Shown here piece by piece: positions 1 to 9,383 of a stretch of 64,000 nucleotides of DNA. The DNA lies in contig JADJXL010000018.1 in NCBI GenBank assembly GCA_016715885.1, positions 310,001 to 374,000 of the forward strand, in the 5' to 3' direction. The position numbers were made by a program, and so were the translations under genes. Source of the stretch: Polyangiaceae bacterium (GTDB taxonomy: Bacteria; Myxococcota_A; Polyangia; Polyangiales; Polyangiaceae). The notes under the pieces are model-generated. The model saw nothing but the letters and a program-made list of their open reading frames with translations. It did not search any database and had not been told where the DNA came from. Numbering within the stretch: the stretch's first letter is position 1; each line of letters opens with the position of its first letter.

Positions 1-500
1 GGCGGGGTGCTCATCAAGCTGTAGAGCAGGTGATTGATCGCGACGCCGTGGCTCACGAGCACCACGCGGCCGCTTGATCGGCTTTCGAAAAGCCGCGCGA
101 GAAATCCGCTCATGCGAGTGCGACATTCGTGGTGTGACTCGCCGCCTGGAGGTTGGAATCGAGGATCTCGCGCGAGCAGCCCTCGCCATACGTCCGGGTG
201 CTGCGCTTCGAGGTCGGCGAAACGCATGCCCGTGAGGTCGCCGAAATGTTTTTCGCGCAGCGAAAGGTCTTGGATGATCGGCACACCGGTCAATTCGGCG
301 ATGGGCTCGGCCGTTTGCACGGCGCGCGGCAGATCGCTCGAAAACAAGGCATCCACGGGCTTTTCCGAGATGCGCCGGGCGACGGCTCGAGCTTCCTCGT
401 GGCCTCGCGCGGTCAGGGGCGACGGCCCATGCCCGGTGAACATGCGGTCGCGGTTTCCTTCGGATTGCCCGTGTCGGACGATGATCAGTTCGAGTGACAT
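1..500 (-). CDS. Histidine phosphatase (phosphoglycerate mutase-like), 3' end cut by window
   Basis: The minus-strand ATG at 500 opens a frame that runs off the window edge without a stop; about 166 residues are visible. The N-terminus carries the family RHG signature (LIIVRHGQSEGN) with the phospho-accepting His at residue 10. Then follow FSSDLPRAVQTAEPI, GGESH and, near the edge, VSHGVAINHLL, which supplies the second active-site His. This order is that of the histidine phosphatase branch 1 (cofactor-independent sugar or nucleotide phosphatases, phosphoglycerate mutase relatives). The substrate cannot be told from sequence. It is divergent from the surface-protein gene at 723, with about 220 bp between them for both promoters. 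Confidence 0.88.
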   Translation of the reverse strand, partial: MSLELIIVRHGQSEGNRDRMFTGHGPSPLTARGHEEARAVARRISEKPVDALFSSDLPRAVQTAEPIAELTGVPIIQDLSLREKHFGDLTGMRFADLEAQHPDVWRGLLARDPRFQPPGGESHHECRTRMSGFLARLFESRSSGRVVLVSHGVAINHLLYSLMSTP

Positions 501-722
501 TTTCTACGAATCCAAATCAATGCGCACGATGCTGATCGTAGCGCTCGTAGATGAAGTTTTTTTAATGTGTGTCGATTTCGCTCGTGGGTGCTCGGGAGCT
601 ATCGTGTGTTGGGACGTTTCGCGCTACTTCGTATTGATCATTTGTGCACTTTCGCGTTTGGTGAACGTGCGCTTACTTCAAGATTAACTACGCCCACCCA
701 TGGCGTCTGTCGAAGGGGACTC

Positions 723-3700
723 ATGAGGCAACGCACGATCATCTCGGGAATAACTGCAGCGTTATTGGCGAGCGCTGCGGGCACGGCGACAGCCGCGCCG
801 GTTCTTCGCGCACAGGTCACACAACGCGGCGACTTCGTATTGATTGGAAATACGCTTGGTCATGATTGCGGGCCGGGTGTGCCCACACCGGTCGTGGGCA
901 TGGTCGGAGCGTGTGGCGGTCAGACGGGGGACAACTCGCCGGACGTTTTTTGGAGTGCCGACACGCCGATGATGGGGCAGGCGGCGGCAAACAACATGAT
1001 TGCGGTAGCCAATGCGCGCTCCACCGCAGTGCTGACGTTGCCTCCAGGTGCGACCGTGACGCACGCGTTCTTGTACTGGTCGGCGCGCACGACATTGGGG
1101 GGACCTGCCGATTTGACGGCAACGCTCGAGCGTCCCGGCGGTTTTTCCGAGAACGTCATGGCGATCGATTCGGCCTCCACGGTGTTTGCCGGAAGCCTTT
1201 ACCAGTCCGTCGCCGACATCACGCCGATCGTGCAAATGCATGGCCCGGGTGCGTATCGCCTGAGCGGTGTCGATTCGGTCAACCTCGTTGGTTTGAATGA
1301 GCCGCAAGTGTCCACGGGTTGGTGGATGGTCGTCGTCTACGCGGACGCAAGCGAGCAGTTGCGGAGCATTGCCGTTCACGATGGGCTCGAACAGGCTGCC
1401 GATGGAGCGCCGGTGGAAGCGACCATCATGGGTTTTACCGTGCCACCAGCGGGGTACAACGCGAAGCTCGGCTTGGTCGCTTATGACGGCGATGACACGA
1501 CGGGCGATCGGTTTTACTGGAACGGGAAAGAAATTTTCGACGCGATCAACCCCGTCGACAACATCTTCAACAGCACGCGTTCGTATCTCGGAAGCCCCGT
1601 GTCGGTCGTGGGCGATCTGCCGCAGCTCACGGGCACTGCGCGAAGCATGAGCGGCATCGATCTCGACGTGCTCGACATCACGAGCAGTGTTACGCCCGGA
1701 GAAACCTCGGCCAACATCGCAGCCACTCTCGAGGGCGTCGACACCTACGTGCTCGGCGGCATCATCACGTCGATCACGACGAGGACGCCGGATCTGAGCT
1801 CGTCGACGAAGGTCGTCGTCGACCTCAACGGGGGCAACCTGACGCCTGGCGACGAGCTCGCGTATTTGATCAGCGTGACGAACACGGGTGATGATGCAGC
1901 GGTCAACACGGTGCTCGTCGATGACCTGCCACCTGAAGTCACGTACGTCCCAGGCTCGATCGAGATCACGGCTGGCCCGAATCCGGGCGGCAAGTCCGAC
2001 ATGCCTACGGACGATCAAGGCGAGTTCGACGGGGCAAACAACCGCGTCACCGTGCGTCTCGGAACGGGCGCCGATGCAATGAACGGCGGCACGCTCGACA
2101 TGGGCGCGTCGACCACCGTTCGGTTCCGCGTGACGATCAAGCCCGATACGGCGGGTGCGATTCTCAATCAGGCCACGATCACGGCGGCTGGTTTGCAAGG
2201 CACGCCCGAAGCGGGATACGTGACGGACGGCAATGGCGGTGACCCCGGCTCGCCTCCCACGCAAGTCACGGTCGACTCGGACGGCGATGGTTTGTCCGAC
2301 GAGGACGAGGGTGCAGCGGGGACCAATCCCATGGATGCCGACAGCGACGACGACGGCGTCTTGGATGGTGGCGAGCCCGATTGGAACATGGACTCCGACG
2401 GTGACGGGATCATCAACGCGCTCGATGGCGACAGCGACAACGACGGGCTTTTCGATGGCACCGAGCTGGGTTTCGATTGTTCCGATCCTGCGACGAACAC
2501 GGCGGCAGGATCGTGCATTCCCGATGCCGACATGGGCGCGACGACGACGGATCCTTTGGATTCCGACACCGACAACGGCGGCGTGTCCGACGGCTCCGAA
2601 GATGCGAACCTGAACGGACAGATCGATGTGGGAGAGCTGAATCCGAACGATCCCACGGACGACATGGGCGTCGTCGACACGGACAACGATGGTTTGTCGG
2701 ATGCAACCGAAGCCACGATTGGTTCGGACCCCAATGATGCCGACACCGACGACGATGGCGTGCTCGATGGTGCCGAGCCAAACCCGTCCATCGACAACGA
2801 TGGTGACGGCTTGGCGAACGTGTTCGACGTCGACAGCGACAACGACGGCCTCTTCGACGGCACCGAGATGGGCTTCGATTGCAGCAATCCTCAAACGAAC
2901 ACGGCCGCTGGAACGTGCATCGCCGACGCCGACATGGGTGCCACGCAGACCGCACCGCTCGATGCCGACACGGACAATGGCGGCGTTCCGGACGGCGCCG
3001 AGGACGTCAATCACAACGGCGTTACGGACAACGGCGAGATCGACCCGCTCAACGGGGCAGACGACGCGACGGTGCCCGACGCCGATGGCGATGGCCTTCC
3101 GGATGCGTACGAGACGAGCATGGGTTCCGATCCCAATGACGCGGATACCGATGACGACGGCGTGCCCGATGGCCTCGAACCAAACCCCACGGTCGACACC
3201 GATGGCGATGGCAACATCAATGTCATCGATCCCGACAGCGATGGCGACGGGCTGCTCGATGGCACCGAGCTCGGCTACGACTGCACGGGACCTGGAACGA
3301 ACACGGCAAACTGCAAACCCGACCTCGATCCCACGACGAAGACGTCGCCGCTCGATGCTGACACCGACGATGGTGGCGTCGTCGATGGCGGTGAAGACGC
3401 CAATGGCAACGGTCAGGTGGATGCGGGAGAGACAAACCCGCTCGATACGACGGATGACGAGCCTTGCACGACCGATGTGGATTGCGGTGACGCAACGAGC
3501 GGCAAGGTGTGCGGTCCGCTCATGGGTTGCATCGATGGTTGCCGAGGTGCCGAGGGCAATGGTTGCCCGACCGGTCAGGAGTGCACGTCGATGGATTCGA
3601 CCATCGGCACGTGCTTCGATCCGTCCGCCAGCAGTAGCAGCAGCAGTAGCAGCAGCGGCATGGGTGGAGCTGGTGGTGCAGGCGGTGCAGGCGGCGACGG

Positions 3701-3842
3701 AGGGGCTGCCGATGGCGGCGTTGTCGCCGTGGGTGGCGGCTGCGATTGTTCCGTGACAAACTCGGGCGACGATGCTCGCGGCATCGCTCTGCTCGGCTTG
3801 GCGCTCATCGCGCTCCACCGACGCAAGCGCCGATCAACCTAG
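723..3842 (+). CDS. Secreted surface protein: DUF11 domain, thrombospondin type 3 repeats, MYXO-CTERM-like tail
   Basis: Start ATG 723 is chosen because GAAGGGGA lies just upstream and a clean signal peptide follows (MRQRTIISGITAALLASAAG); the frame is open further upstream without one. The protein has 1039 residues. An N-terminal beta-rich exported domain covers about 30-350. A DUF11-type domain (VLVDDLPPEVTYVPGS) covers about 353-515. Repeated Asp-rich DxDxDGxxD calcium-binding units of the thrombospondin type 3 class cover about 515-909. A Cys-rich segment follows to about 966, then a Ser8 run and a Gly-rich linker. The end is CDC, a hydrophobic stretch and HRRKRR, a MYXO-CTERM-like sorting tail. 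Known family behaviour suggests cell-surface anchoring or release; adhesion or matrix function is inference. The long open frame on the opposite strand is a composition shadow. Confidence 0.85.
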   Translation: MRQRTIISGITAALLASAAGTATAAPVLRAQVTQRGDFVLIGNTLGHDCGPGVPTPVVGMVGACGGQTGDNSPDVFWSADTPMMGQAAANNMIAVANARSTAVLTLPPGATVTHAFLYWSARTTLGGPADLTATLERPGGFSENVMAIDSASTVFAGSLYQSVADITPIVQMHGPGAYRLSGVDSVNLVGLNEPQVSTGWWMVVVYADASEQLRSIAVHDGLEQAADGAPVEATIMGFTVPPAGYNAKLGLVAYDGDDTTGDRFYWNGKEIFDAINPVDNIFNSTRSYLGSPVSVVGDLPQLTGTARSMSGIDLDVLDITSSVTPGETSANIAATLEGVDTYVLGGIITSITTRTPDLSSSTKVVVDLNGGNLTPGDELAYLISVTNTGDDAAVNTVLVDDLPPEVTYVPGSIEITAGPNPGGKSDMPTDDQGEFDGANNRVTVRLGTGADAMNGGTLDMGASTTVRFRVTIKPDTAGAILNQATITAAGLQGTPEAGYVTDGNGGDPGSPPTQVTVDSDGDGLSDEDEGAAGTNPMDADSDDDGVLDGGEPDWNMDSDGDGIINALDGDSDNDGLFDGTELGFDCSDPATNTAAGSCIPDADMGATTTDPLDSDTDNGGVSDGSEDANLNGQIDVGELNPNDPTDDMGVVDTDNDGLSDATEATIGSDPNDADTDDDGVLDGAEPNPSIDNDGDGLANVFDVDSDNDGLFDGTEMGFDCSNPQTNTAAGTCIADADMGATQTAPLDADTDNGGVPDGAEDVNHNGVTDNGEIDPLNGADDATVPDADGDGLPDAYETSMGSDPNDADTDDDGVPDGLEPNPTVDTDGDGNINVIDPDSDGDGLLDGTELGYDCTGPGTNTANCKPDLDPTTKTSPLDADTDDGGVVDGGEDANGNGQVDAGETNPLDTTDDEPCTTDVDCGDATSGKVCGPLMGCIDGCRGAEGNGCPTGQECTSMDSTIGTCFDPSASSSSSSSSSGMGGAGGAGGAGGDGGAADGGVVAVGGGCDCSVTNSGDDARGIALLGLALIALHRRKRRST

Positions 3843-3866
3843 TTTGAACCCAGGCCCGGAGTTGGA

Positions 3867-4001
3867 CGCTCGCTTCGCGCGCGTGGGACGCGCGCTTCGC
3901 GAGGCCAGTCACGATGGGGGGCTCGCGCCTCACCCCCTAACCCCCTCTCCCCTCGCGCCTACGGCGCGGCGGAGAGGGGGAACGACTGCTCTGCCCCCCA
4001 T
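3867..4001. repeat. Structured intergenic repeat, copy 1 of 2
   Basis: A 35-bp block beginning ctcgcttcgcgcgcg is shared exactly with 41458-41492. Inside it GCGCGCGT (3877-3884) and ACGCGCGC (3888-3895) form a perfect 8-bp hairpin with a GGG loop. An outer inverted pair, atgggggg (3914-3921) and ccccccat (3994-4001), brackets a second hairpin built from cccctctcc and ggagagggg. Both copies begin within about 25 bp of a stop codon. It may act as a transcription-end or mRNA-stabilising element of REP/BIME type; that role is inference. Confidence 0.75.
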
Positions 4002-4055
4002 ACCCCCCGGATGAACCTTGTCTCAAGGTGCACGCGATACCATCAGGGAGAGACC

Positions 4056-4514
4056 ATGCGTCGAAAGATCGTCGGGTTTCACCAAGACGCGGACGGAGCT
4101 TGGGTTGCCGAGCTCGAGTGCGGACACCCGCAGCACGTGCGGCACGATCCACCGTGGCAACAACGCGAATGGGTCACGACCGAAAAAGGTCGGCAGGACA
4201 AACTCGGAGCCGAGCTCGATTGCCTGTTCTGCAACATGGCGACCGTGCCCGCGGACGCGAAGCCCTACAAGCAGACGGCGCAGTTCACGGAAGCGACCGT
4301 GCCCGCGGGGCTGCTTCGAGATCATCACTTGAAACCCGGCGTGTGGGGGCACATCGTCGTCGATGATGGAAAACTCGAGTACGTCTGCGATCGCGGTGCG
4401 TTCGTGCTGAAACCGGGTGTCGTGGGCGTCGTCGAACCCGAGGTGGTGCATCACGTGCGGCCCATCGGCTCCGTTTCTTTCCACGTCGTGTTCTTGAAAA
4501 AAGCGGACGAATAA
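4056..4514 (+). CDS. DUF3565 plus DUF1971 (TehB-like) two-domain protein
   Basis: A 152-residue protein starting at ATG 4056 behind AGGGAGAG. Residues 1-60 match the DUF3565 pattern: MRRKIVGFHQD, WVAELECGHPQHVRHDPPW, then ELDCLFC with paired Cys residues. Residues 70-150 match DUF1971, the small cupin-like domain found N-terminal to TehB in some tellurite-resistance proteins (PYKQTAQF, TVPAGLLRDHHLKPGVWG, VVEPEVVHHV). The fused arrangement occurs as a stand-alone protein in many proteobacteria. The conserved Cys and His residues suggest metal binding, but no reaction is established. It stands alone, after the structured repeat. Confidence 0.85.
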   Translation: MRRKIVGFHQDADGAWVAELECGHPQHVRHDPPWQQREWVTTEKGRQDKLGAELDCLFCNMATVPADAKPYKQTAQFTEATVPAGLLRDHHLKPGVWGHIVVDDGKLEYVCDRGAFVLKPGVVGVVEPEVVHHVRPIGSVSFHVVFLKKADE

Positions 4515-4593
4515 ACGATGGCACGCAAGGTTTTCCTTGGTGTTCCGAGGCGAACCTTACGTGCTCAAACGAATCCTGACGAACGGCAGCTCG

Positions 4594-5829
4594 TTACTTG
4601 CAGCAGAACGTCACCGGACCGGTCGGCTGGACCGATCCTTGTGGCTCTCCACCTGCAGGCGTGCAGTTTCCGCCCGCCATCGGCGGGTTTCGCTTGACCG
4701 ACCATGAGTCCGAGTCGAGCTGTCCCGACACGTTGCGGCACGTGTTGTTGTTGATGGCGATGGGGTTCGACGATCCGCCTGCGGCGCAGCCGTCGAGGTC
4801 GAAGACTTCGTAGGTGCCTCCGGTACACGTAGGCGCTGCTGCGCACGAGCAATCGGCGCATGCGCGATCGTCCTTCGCGTCCACGTAGGCTTCGACGACG
4901 GTGGCCCATCCGGCGGGACAAGCGTTCTGGCCATCTTGCCGGATGCACAAACTCTGCGTCGGACCGGGCTTCGGAGCGCACACCGTGCCCGCAGCACATC
5001 CTCCCGTGCCTGTCTTGACGGCGCACGATTGGACCCAGCCCATCCACGTGTCCTTGTTCGGGAAGTCGCTCTTCGACGGCGCGCAACTTCCGGGCTCCGC
5101 GACCGACGCTGGTCCGGTCAAGCGACACGAGAGCGAGACGGCAAGGCCGATGTCGGGTTTGGCGCAGTCGCCGTTGGGGAAATCGTCGGTCCAGTTTTGC
5201 TGGCCGAAGTTGCATGCTTGCGAGCCGACGTAACACGTGAGCGCGGGTGGATTGCACGTCGTGCCCATGAGATCTCCGCACGTGCACGCTGTGCATTCCG
5301 CAGCTCCCGCTGGTCCAGCGAAAAGCACTTCAGGCGTCGCGCCGTTGTCGCAGGGCGTCGCGCCGGGTGGGGCTCCCATGCCGCGTTCGAGCGCGACCGA
5401 AGACCAGCCATCCGGAGGCGCATCCGTGCACGTGAAGCCCACGGCGCAATCGTCATCCGCGCAGTCGACGGCCCCATCCTTGTCGTTGTCGAGTCCATCC
5501 AGGCAGTCTTCCGGGTCCACGGGCCCACCGCTCGAGCTGCTGGTTTGTCCCCCCGAACCGCCTTGTCCCCCGACGCCGCCTTGTCCCCCTCCGTTTCCGC
5601 CTTGGCCGCTGCTCGATGTCGTAGCCCCACCTTGTCCACTGCTCGACGTGCCGCCGCCTTCTCCGCCGCTCGACGATCCGCCCGTATTTCCGCCCGAGCC
5701 CGTCGGGGATTCGAACACGCCTTCTGTTTCGAGGCTGCAGGCGGGGAGCATCAGCGCGAGCAGCACGAGGGAGCTGCCGGTGACGACAACCGACGCGAAC
5801 GGACGACGTGTTCGAGACTTGATGGCCAT
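4594..5829 (-). CDS. Cys-rich lipoprotein with MopE-type metal-binding motif
   Basis: Start ATG 5829 is supported by GGAG seven bases upstream; 411 residues. The signal peptide ends in a lipobox (LALMLPAC), so lipid anchoring is expected. A Gly/Ser/Gln low-complexity linker follows (about residues 37-100). Next is CLDGLDNDKDGAVDCADDDC, a Cys- and Asp-rich motif of the MopE/putative metal-binding type common in myxobacterial surface proteins. The remaining ~280 residues hold regularly spaced Cys pairs and no recognised enzyme motif. Function is unknown; display on the outer membrane is inferred from the lipobox and linker. It is convergent with the DUF3565 gene and divergent from the GNAT gene. 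Confidence 0.8.
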   Translation of the reverse strand: MAIKSRTRRPFASVVVTGSSLVLLALMLPACSLETEGVFESPTGSGGNTGGSSSGGEGGGTSSSGQGGATTSSSGQGGNGGGQGGVGGQGGSGGQTSSSSGGPVDPEDCLDGLDNDKDGAVDCADDDCAVGFTCTDAPPDGWSSVALERGMGAPPGATPCDNGATPEVLFAGPAGAAECTACTCGDLMGTTCNPPALTCYVGSQACNFGQQNWTDDFPNGDCAKPDIGLAVSLSCRLTGPASVAEPGSCAPSKSDFPNKDTWMGWVQSCAVKTGTGGCAAGTVCAPKPGPTQSLCIRQDGQNACPAGWATVVEAYVDAKDDRACADCSCAAAPTCTGGTYEVFDLDGCAAGGSSNPIAINNNTCRNVSGQLDSDSWSVKRNPPMAGGNCTPAGGEPQGSVQPTGPVTFCCK

Positions 5830-6004
5830 GGGACGACTCCGAAGGGTGAGGGGGAAGCCAAGGGACACTGGAGATGAATATCCCGAATTTCTCGATGAGG
5901 GTCACCAGGATGTCGCAGGCGGTCGGAGAATCGGGAGACTTCGTCGGAGCCATTGCGTGGACGGAATCGAACCCATAAGATATGGGCGCTCTGCATTCCT
6001 GTTC

Positions 6005-6565
6005 ATGGCAATGCCGATGACTGTCTCGACGGCTACGAATACTCCTTCGGTACGGCTGATTGCGCCGCGCGCCCTTCATGCGAAGTTATGGTTTGCGTGG
6101 CGCAACGAGCCGTTGGCACAGCGGTACATGCCGATCGAGCCATGGTCCGTGACGGCGTTGAAACGTCGGCTTTCGGCAGCTAGGCCGGATTTGACCGACC
6201 AGGAAAAGCAGGAGCACCGGTGGATCGTCCAGTACGGGGCGGAAAGTGTGGGAATCGTGGCGATTCTCCGGCCCGCTTTTCGTCACGGGTATGCCGAGAT
6301 TTCTTATCAAATCGCGCAGGCCCATCACGGCAAAGGTATTGGGACGAAAGCGGTGACACAACTCGTCGACCATGTGTTTGAGCACACGGAGTTCGTGCGG
6401 TTATTTGCGTTGATCAACGTGCGCAATCGAGCATCGCGAGCGTTGGCGGAGAAGCTTGGGTTCGTGCACGAGGGCACGCTTCGTGACCACTTCGTCATTC
6501 GAGGTCGGCGTGTCGATCAATGCGTGTACGGGCTATTGCGCAAAGAATGGAAGCGTAAAGGCTAA
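6005..6565 (+). CDS. GNAT family N-acetyltransferase (RimJ/RimL type)
   Basis: About 186 residues from ATG 6005; ATGs at 6011 and 6017 are equally possible because no strong ribosome site is visible. The acetyl-CoA binding motif is AHHGKGIGTKAV (Q/RxxGxG/A pattern), preceded by the beta strand YAEISYQI and followed by LFALINVRNRASRALAEKLGFVHEG, the typical RimJ/RimL C-terminal signature. The N-terminal RLIAPRALHAKLWFAWRNEP resembles the usual R-L-x-P opening. It should transfer an acetyl group to an N-terminal or side-chain amine; the target is unknown. The stop lies 2 bp from the convergent acyltransferase stop, and both stops sit within a 14-bp palindrome (6560-6573). Confidence 0.88.
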   Translation: MAMPMTVSTATNTPSVRLIAPRALHAKLWFAWRNEPLAQRYMPIEPWSVTALKRRLSAARPDLTDQEKQEHRWIVQYGAESVGIVAILRPAFRHGYAEISYQIAQAHHGKGIGTKAVTQLVDHVFEHTEFVRLFALINVRNRASRALAEKLGFVHEGTLRDHFVIRGRRVDQCVYGLLRKEWKRKG

Positions 6566-6567
6566 AA

Positions 6568-7443
6568 TTAGCCAACAAACGGGTATTTTCGTTCGTCGTA
6601 GAGTTGATCGATGGCTTGCCGCATGCGGGTGAGGACGAGGTCGAAGCCGGCCTGCACGATGGTTTCGTCATGCGCGTCTTCGGGGCGAAGATCGCGGCCG
6701 AGTGCCTCGGACAAATGGATGGGCGCGAGCACTTCCGTCGTGATTTTTGCTGGAATGGGAATTTGAGGGAGAAACGGGATTGCCCAAACACCCCAAGGGA
6801 AACCGGCGACGAGGGGGAGCACGTCTGCGGAGCGAACGATTTTAGGTATTCGCAGGCGTTCGGCGAGTTTCTGACCACTCGACAAAACAATGACGGTCTC
6901 GTGCGCTCCTGCAGAGACGATCGGCGTAATGGGCAGTCCCCAACGAATGGCCTGAGCTACGAATCCTTTTCGGCCGCCGAGGTCGATATCTCGGCGCTTC
7001 CAGAAGCTCCGGAACGATTCTCGAGCGGCTCCGGGAAACAATAGCACGGACTGCCCGGTGGCGAGCACCGCGTCCATGGCCCGGCGATCGGCGCGGAGAA
7101 GACCGGAATCCGCCATGAGCTTGGAGAATGGGTCCCACAGGCTATGGAGCGCATCGTGCGTCAGGACGTAAAGCGGGCGATCGAAGCCGAATTGATCATA
7201 CCAGTGCACGCCGAAGCAGATCCCATTGATCGGAAGCATGCCGCCATCGTGGTGCGTGACGATGATCGTCTGCGACGTGGGCAATCGTTCCGTCCCCCGG
7301 ATTTCGCTGCGAAAATACGATTTGATGAGCCGTGACAGAATTCGATGCGACCGTTGAAGGACGCGTTGTTCGATTTGTGGGACGTGATGCCCGTACTTAT
7401 GTCGTCGCGGTGCGCCCAAATCGTGCGCTTTTTGCTTACTCAT
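6568..7443 (-). CDS. Lysophospholipid acyltransferase (LPLAT/MGAT-like) family protein
   Basis: A 291-residue protein from ATG 7443 (an earlier in-frame start at 7497 is possible). VTHHDGGMLP at about residue 62 corresponds to the catalytic His/Asp block of PlsC-like acyltransferases. LLFPGAARESF is the downstream FPEGxR-like block, and ITPIVSAGAHE fits the next conserved strand. Overall order and length match the LPLAT subgroup related to mono- and diacylglycerol acyltransferases. It probably moves an acyl chain onto a glycerolipid or similar acceptor at the inner membrane. The canonical HX4D spacing is not obvious, so substrate and activity remain open. Confidence 0.8.
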   Translation of the reverse strand: MSKQKAHDLGAPRRHKYGHHVPQIEQRVLQRSHRILSRLIKSYFRSEIRGTERLPTSQTIIVTHHDGGMLPINGICFGVHWYDQFGFDRPLYVLTHDALHSLWDPFSKLMADSGLLRADRRAMDAVLATGQSVLLFPGAARESFRSFWKRRDIDLGGRKGFVAQAIRWGLPITPIVSAGAHETVIVLSSGQKLAERLRIPKIVRSADVLPLVAGFPWGVWAIPFLPQIPIPAKITTEVLAPIHLSEALGRDLRPEDAHDETIVQAGFDLVLTRMRQAIDQLYDERKYPFVG

Positions 7444-7815
7444 GGCCGAGCTCGTATCGCAGGCACCCCAATTGGAGTTTATCGCCGACGATAGCACGAC
7501 AATCGACCATAGCTACCGAATCCAAGCCTTTGTGCAATCAAATCATCGATGTTTTCGCGTTCTCCAGCTTTATTGCGGACGGCAAAAACAAGTTGTGGCG
7601 ATTATGGAAATCGGCTGTGTACGTTGGTTTTTTTTCCGAATACAACGAGTACGCTCAGCGGTCGTCCTGGTCGTGTACCTTGGTATTCCATTCCTCGAAG
7701 CTTGGATCACAAGTGACTCTTTCGTCTTAGAGCATCTTTTCGGGACTCGACTACGCGCTCATAGAGCAGTACATAGGCCGCTCGCTCAGCGCCTTCGGGC
7801 ATACAGAACGGCAAA
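7444..7815. other. Intergenic region without recognised gene
   Basis: About 370 bp, noticeably richer in A and T than the flanking genes. Short frames exist but none resembles a protein. It must hold the promoters for the divergent genes at 7443 (minus) and 7816 (plus). No clear operator or riboswitch was recognised. Confidence 0.5.
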
Positions 7816-8382
7816 ATGAGAGTTTCTCGAAAGCAGCCAGCGTCGCGAGTCTCGCCTTCGCAAGCGGAATCCACGGGTGAATCACCCATCATGCAGCTCG
7901 GCCTTTCCGAGCAAGTTGCGTGGGCATTCGAGGTTCTTTTTGGAGAAGGACCTCTCGCAAAAGAAGAAGCGATTCGGCGCATAGTGGATGCGCTCGTCCT
8001 GCTCGGACTTGCCGACGAGGGCGCAGCTCGGCGCGGATCGCCCGTCCGCGAGCTCATCGCGCAGGTGCTCGAAGCAGGAGTTGAGCAGGGACGTTTCGAT
8101 CACCCCAAGCGGGGTCAGATTCGTGCCATTCGTCCGGACCCTCGAGACTACTCGTCCGACGACTGGATCATGTGCTTGACGAGTGCGCTCGATGAATCGC
8201 CCACCGAGCGAGAAGCAGCGCTGCGTTTTGCTGCGTATTGGGCTGCATCGAACACGGGGCTTGCTTTTTCGCGCTTGCAGCGCGGTGGTGCCATTCTCGG
8301 CGGGCTCGACGCTGCTCTCGAATTGGCCCTGCAACGTGGCCGGTTCGTCGACGATGGCACAGGGTGCGTGCGCAAAGCTTGA
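7816..8382 (+). CDS. Conserved-looking hypothetical protein
   Basis: A 188-residue frame with codon use like that of neighbouring genes. No signal peptide or membrane segment is seen. It is largely predicted helix, rich in Ala, Leu, Arg and Glu (EEAIRRIVDALVLLGLAD, VRELIAQVLEAGVEQGRF). An internal ATG at 7891 (MQLGLSEQVAW) could be the true start, since the first 25 residues look unstructured. I do not recognise the family. The stop is 68 bp before the ABC permease on the same strand, so co-transcription is possible. Confidence 0.55.
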   Translation: MRVSRKQPASRVSPSQAESTGESPIMQLGLSEQVAWAFEVLFGEGPLAKEEAIRRIVDALVLLGLADEGAARRGSPVRELIAQVLEAGVEQGRFDHPKRGQIRAIRPDPRDYSSDDWIMCLTSALDESPTEREAALRFAAYWAASNTGLAFSRLQRGGAILGGLDAALELALQRGRFVDDGTGCVRKA

Positions 8383-8450
8383 TCCGTCCGTCGCATCGAC
8401 GAACGCGCGTCGCAACGCATCCGATAAACGCTTCGTGCTAGTTTCGCGCC

Positions 8451-9383
8451 ATGTTCGGCCGAGTGGGTGCCATCGCTCTCAACACGTACCGCGAATCGGT
8501 GCGTGCGCGCATTTTGATCGGGCTGGCGGGCGTCGCCCTGGCCGTCTCCATCTACTCACTCATCGTCGGTGCATACACGCTGAAGAACGCTCCGCGCGTG
8601 GTGAGTGATCTCGGGGCGGCGTCGATTTCCGTCTTCAGCATCGCCGTCGCGGTCATCATCGGCGCGACATCACTGCACCGCGAGCTCGAGCAAAAAACAC
8701 TGTTCCCCATTCTCGCAAGGCCCATCCGGCGCGGCGAGTACCTCGTGGGCAAATACCTCGGCACGCTGCTCACGATCGCCGTGTTCATCATGGCAGACGC
8801 GGGCGTCGTCCTGATGCTCGGTGCGGGTTTGGCCGGACGATCCGTCCCACTGCTGCTCGGTACTTCGTTGGGATGGCTCGCGCTTGCCGGTGTCGCTGCT
8901 TGGCGCGTGCCTGTGATGCGCACGTACGGCCCGATTCCGTGGGCCGCCGGCATGCTCCTCCTGGGCATCGTTTTTTCCGGAGCTGCTGCGGACGAACGTC
9001 AGGTCGTGCTGGCCTCGAGTGCCCTCACGATTCTGGAAATCAGCATCCTCGCAGCGATCGTGACGCTATTCGCGTCTTTCTCGACGCCGTTTCTCTCCGC
9101 GCTCATGACGCTCGGGCTTTTCATCGTCGGACGTCAAGCCGACACCTTGGCGCGTTTGCCCGTCAAAACCTTCGGGCAGTTCATTCACGACTGCGGTGTC
9201 GCGCTCTCCAAAGTCGTGCCGAACCTTCAAATTTACGTCCCGCCGCGCCCGCTCTTGCTCGGCGAGCTCGCCACGGTAAAACTCTCCGACTACCTCGGCA
9301 TGGCATCGCTCACCTCGATCGGCTGGTCGCTCGGTCTGCTCACGATCGCCGTGCTCGTCTTCAACGAGCGTGACTTCCTGTGA
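8451..9383 (+). CDS. ABC-2 type transporter permease
   Basis: 310 residues with about six hydrophobic segments. RESVRARILIGL near the N-terminus, then SVFSIAVAVIIGATSLHRELEQKTLFPILARPIRRGEYL (read in parts) is characteristic of ABC-2 permeases of the ABC_membrane_2/NosY-like group: the E-x-x-x-x-T-L-x-x-L-A-x-P-I-x-R block precedes the third membrane span. Such proteins pair with a cytoplasmic ATPase to export or remodel substrates. No ATPase gene is visible in the window, so its partner must be elsewhere. It overlaps the next gene by 4 bp (GTGA), which suggests translational coupling. Confidence 0.87.
   Translation: MFGRVGAIALNTYRESVRARILIGLAGVALAVSIYSLIVGAYTLKNAPRVVSDLGAASISVFSIAVAVIIGATSLHRELEQKTLFPILARPIRRGEYLVGKYLGTLLTIAVFIMADAGVVLMLGAGLAGRSVPLLLGTSLGWLALAGVAAWRVPVMRTYGPIPWAAGMLLLGIVFSGAAADERQVVLASSALTILEISILAAIVTLFASFSTPFLSALMTLGLFIVGRQADTLARLPVKTFGQFIHDCGVALSKVVPNLQIYVPPRPLLLGELATVKLSDYLGMASLTSIGWSLGLLTIAVLVFNERDFL

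Noticed and set aside
2280..3450. Regular DNA repeats that could suggest a CRISPR or satellite array
   Set aside because: They are coding repeats of the calcium-binding thrombospondin type 3 units; unit sequences vary while the protein pattern is kept.
762..3818. A 1018-codon open frame on the minus strand opposite the thrombospondin-repeat gene
   Set aside because: It is the complement of Asp/Gly-rich repeat codons. It has no ribosome site, no domain and an Arg/Ile/Val/His-biased composition typical of shadow frames.
5960..5990. Sequence resembling a tRNA T-loop on the minus strand (ggttcgattcc)
   Set aside because: The flanking bases do not form a T-stem, and no acceptor, D or anticodon arms could be folded. 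A 6-bp hairpin (cccata/tatggg) explains part of it.
7442..7819. 125-codon plus-strand frame in the AT-richer gap
   Set aside because: No ribosome site, no family resemblance and atypical composition.
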